From JBBQZP01 sp038207585 (GTDB taxonomy: Bacteria; Pseudomonadota; Alphaproteobacteria; Rhodobacterales; Rhodobacteraceae): 15,549 nucleotides of DNA. The DNA is taken from NCBI GenBank assembly GCA_038207585.1, contig JBBQZP010000054.1:1-15549 (forward strand). The letters run 5' to 3'. The notes below the pieces were generated by a model that ran no database searches, had not been told where the DNA came from, and saw only the letters and a program-made list of their open reading frames with translations. How positions within the stretch are numbered: the stretch's first letter is position 1; each line of letters begins with the position of its first letter. Below, piece by piece: positions 13,498 to 15,549 of the stretch. A program made the position numbers and the translations under genes.

Positions 13498-15024
13498 TTA
13501 AAGCGGCTTTGGCCGGGGACCGCAATTGACGACAGCGGGTGCCGGTACAACGTCAGGCCAAGGGTTCAGCGTGCCGACAACTGGCCCGGCCGCTCCGGTG
13601 GTTTTCAGCGGACCAGAGCCGAACAGAAGGAACGGCAGGCAGTCAAAATTGTCGGGTAGGATCGGGTCGCCGATGACCTTGTTTTCGGCAAAGATGAATT
13701 CACCAATGGGGGCAACATATTGACCAGCGACCAGTCCGTGTGCAAATAGCGGCGCTTCCGGCACCGGCTGGCCATTAAGATCAGGGCCGGTTGCAATGTG
13801 CGCCATGATTTCGCGCGGTGCACCTTTCAGATTGTCGGTCCCCCGGTCAAAAAGCGCATTCGCGCGCTGGCCAAGAATAAGGCGAAACCGCCCAAGTGGA
13901 GCGGGTTGGGCCGGTACCGTATTGAAGATGCGCAACGTGGATGCCCCGGTCGCTCCATCGACGTCGATAGCATAAAGTTCGACGCTGCGGCTGGGATCCG
14001 TGGTCACACCTTCGATCTTCAGGCGATCTTGGGTTTCCTGGGGAAAGGTCGCGGTCGGATTGGCTGGATCGGGAGGCTGGCGCAGGATCAACGGGCCTTG
14101 CGTGCCAATCAGCGAGCCTTCGATCAGCACATAGGCCGGATCAATGCCGGGGGCCGTATAGATGCCGACATTGGCCTGAACGGTATGGGCCGAGATGTAG
14201 ATGTCAACTCCGTCCTTGGCCAGCGTACCGGAATAAATGATGTAATCGCCAGGCATCAGCGGAGCTTGTTTAGTCTGATCGCAGCTCGGGCATGGCGGGA
14301 TCGGCAACGCACCTGCGGGTGATCCAGTCAGACCCACGGCACCCATGACAAAAGTGGTCAGTGGTTTGGCATCCGGGCCGACGGGGCGGTTGGCGGCAGG
14401 GCATTCGCCGGGTGCTGCGGCCTGTGCAATGCACATCGGATACCCTGTGCCCGCATGGACGGTTGGGTTCGCCTCATCGACCATGAAACGCTCGTCCGCC
14501 AACGGATCTGGCGGCGCGTAGACGCCGTTGGGATCATTGATCCTGATCCGAGTAGCAGTTTGCGCCGGAGCCGCGGGATCGGGGTCAGCCACCACCTCCA
14601 TCTCGCCATTAGGCAGGATATTCTTGATGTAGCCCGCCCCTTCGGCCAAAGAATGCTGGCTAATCCAAACAAGTCCCGCGATGTATTGCTGACCGACGAT
14701 ATTGCCAACGACTGTCGCCTCGTACGACGCAAATGGCGCTGGCAGGTCTTTCAACGCCAGACCGGAATTCGTGCCCGGTGCGGTTGGGTTCAGCGTAATG
14801 ATGTCGGCAGCCGTCAGATATCGCGCCGGCATCTGGACGATCAGGTTTTTCGGCAGCAAAATCTCGACTCCGTGAACCCTGATCTTGCCCGCCGACAAGG
14901 GATCGGTGGCATCATCCACGGTCAGATTTTCGATGTGGCCCACCAGCAGGAACTGATGCGCCATCTCGGCGCGGGAAAGACTGGGTGAGAACATCATGAT
15001 GATGGCCAGAAGAAAGAGTTTCAT
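13498..15024 (-). CDS. Secreted protein of unknown function
   Basis: A 508-aa protein with a clear signal peptide (MKLFLLAIIMMFSPSLSRA), so it is exported. The mature part is rich in Pro, Gly and beta-strand segments: AHQFLLVGHIENLTVDDATD, ILLPKNLIVQMPARYLTAAD, GQQYIAGLVWISQHSLAEGA, PGDYIIYSGTLAKDGVDIYI, and near the end GQYVAPIGEFIFAENKV. The GQQYIAGLVWI and GQYVAPIGEFIF segments look like two copies of one unit. Pairs of Cys (PPCPSC, and singly at CIAQ, GEC, DCLPF, NCGPR) suggest disulfides. I recall similar secreted proteins of unknown function in fungi and some bacteria, but cannot name a family. The start overlaps the previous gene's stop by 4 bp (ATGA). Confidence 0.75.
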   Translation of the reverse strand: MKLFLLAIIMMFSPSLSRAEMAHQFLLVGHIENLTVDDATDPLSAGKIRVHGVEILLPKNLIVQMPARYLTAADIITLNPTAPGTNSGLALKDLPAPFASYEATVVGNIVGQQYIAGLVWISQHSLAEGAGYIKNILPNGEMEVVADPDPAAPAQTATRIRINDPNGVYAPPDPLADERFMVDEANPTVHAGTGYPMCIAQAAAPGECPAANRPVGPDAKPLTTFVMGAVGLTGSPAGALPIPPCPSCDQTKQAPLMPGDYIIYSGTLAKDGVDIYISAHTVQANVGIYTAPGIDPAYVLIEGSLIGTQGPLILRQPPDPANPTATFPQETQDRLKIEGVTTDPSRSVELYAIDVDGATGASTLRIFNTVPAQPAPLGRFRLILGQRANALFDRGTDNLKGAPREIMAHIATGPDLNGQPVPEAPLFAHGLVAGQYVAPIGEFIFAENKVIGDPILPDNFDCLPFLLFGSGPLKTTGAAGPVVGTLNPWPDVVPAPAVVNCGPRPKPL

Positions 15025-15549
15025 GGCAAAATGTCCTTTGCAGATAAAGCGCGGTCGCCCGCCTGTTCCACGTTGAAATAAACGGGTCTTTGATCGGTGA
15101 ATTCTAGGCCCGCCGAGGCAACCTGAAGGCTTAAGCCATAGCGACCGGGTTTGGGAAACGTCCAGGCCACGCTGTAGCGTCCATCGCCCAGATCATTTGC
15201 CCATTTGCGGCCCTGCCAGCTGCCGCTAGACGAAAAGGCGAGCAGCCGCAGATCCCCGATGCCCGTGGCCGGCTTGCCCGTCTTGTCATTGGTCAAGTGG
15301 ACGATGACATCCGCCCGTTTTCCTGCTTGCAGCCCCGACAGTGGTTCAGGGTCCGCCCGCAGTTTAGTGCGGCTGGCCTCGATCGCCGTTTCGACGGGGG
15401 GCTTTGCTGTTGCGGAAAAACATTGTACGAACCCGTCAGCATCCACAGTGACTGGAATGTCATAGGTGCCGCCAAAGGGCAGCTTGGCCGTGGTTTCGTA
15501 CACTCCAGGTGCAGTTTCGCGAAAGCTGCGGTCGATGGTCATCAGGCCC
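15021..15549 (-). CDS. C-terminal part of a protein with FixH/YtkA-like domain (partial)
   Basis: The frame is open to the window edge (codons GGC CTG before the ATG at 15542), so this is probably the 3' end of a longer gene. It reads SFRETAPGVYETTAKLPFGG, TYDIPVTVDADGFVQCF, then after a linker ADVIVHLTNDKTGKPATGIG, DLRLLAFSSSGSWQGRKWAN and GRYSVAWTFPKPGRYGLSLQ. The second part matches the Ig-like fold of FixH/YtkA domains. From memory, such tails follow beta-propeller (YVTN or cytochrome d1-like) domains in exported proteins, which would put the rest beyond 15549; that is inference. It overlaps the next gene by 4 bp. Confidence 0.7.
   Translation of the reverse strand, partial: GLMTIDRSFRETAPGVYETTAKLPFGGTYDIPVTVDADGFVQCFSATAKPPVETAIEASRTKLRADPEPLSGLQAGKRADVIVHLTNDKTGKPATGIGDLRLLAFSSSGSWQGRKWANDLGDGRYSVAWTFPKPGRYGLSLQVASAGLEFTDQRPVYFNVEQAGDRALSAKDILP

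Noticed and set aside
1..15549. tRNA or rRNA genes and CRISPR arrays
   Set aside because: No cloverleaf-like conserved arms, rRNA segments or regular repeat-spacer pattern were seen on either strand.

Overview
The window looks like an accessory region of a high-GC alphaproteobacterium, probably of the Rhodobacterales (Paracoccus/Roseobacter relatives). I infer this from the protein families: a HGGxSTGPKT-type small protein next to AlpA and winged-helix genes, a RhaS-type sugar ABC system with a DUF4432 mutarotase, and IS5- and IS66-family remnants of kinds common there. No rRNA, tRNA or CRISPR array was seen.

Left end (1-2810, all genes on the minus strand): what is left of a small integrative or plasmid-like element. 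Read in transcript order it holds an AlpA/excisionase-like protein (2239-2421), a winged-helix protein (1826-2134), an HTH protein whose tail is coded by palindromic repeats (1368-1829), a small zinc-ribbon protein cut by a TGA exactly at a cysteine position (878-1108), and an HTH protein with a C-terminal HGGxSTGPKT motif (227-745). Several share an AAAGGA ribosome binding site. No integrase is present; the upstream side is cut by an IS5-family element (2811-3768) whose transposase has lost the first catalytic Asp through an internal deletion.

Centre (3943-11525): a sugar uptake unit. On the minus strand, from a promoter near 10090-10117: an 859-aa protein fusing two ABC ATPase domains to a permease; a second permease (4-bp overlap); a periplasmic binding protein of the RhaS/LsrB type; two hairpins; and a DUF4432 sugar mutarotase-like protein. 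Divergent from it is a ROK-family regulator that lacks the kinase and zinc motifs. An AT-rich palindrome in the shared 240-bp region is the likely operator. The sugar is unknown; the layout resembles rhizobial rhamnose uptake loci, but no catabolic enzyme lies in the window.

Right of the regulator (11526-12705): decayed mobile DNA. An IS66 transposase C-terminus lies between two same-direction copies of the right terminal repeat, 260 bp apart. It is followed by a short serine recombinase gene with no usable start and at least two frameshifts.

Right end (12914-15549, minus strand): three tightly packed genes of unknown function. They are the C-terminal part of a protein running off the window that carries a FixH/YtkA-like Ig-fold domain, a 508-aa secreted protein, and a 190-aa beta-rich protein without a signal peptide. 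This operon is the least explained part of the window.
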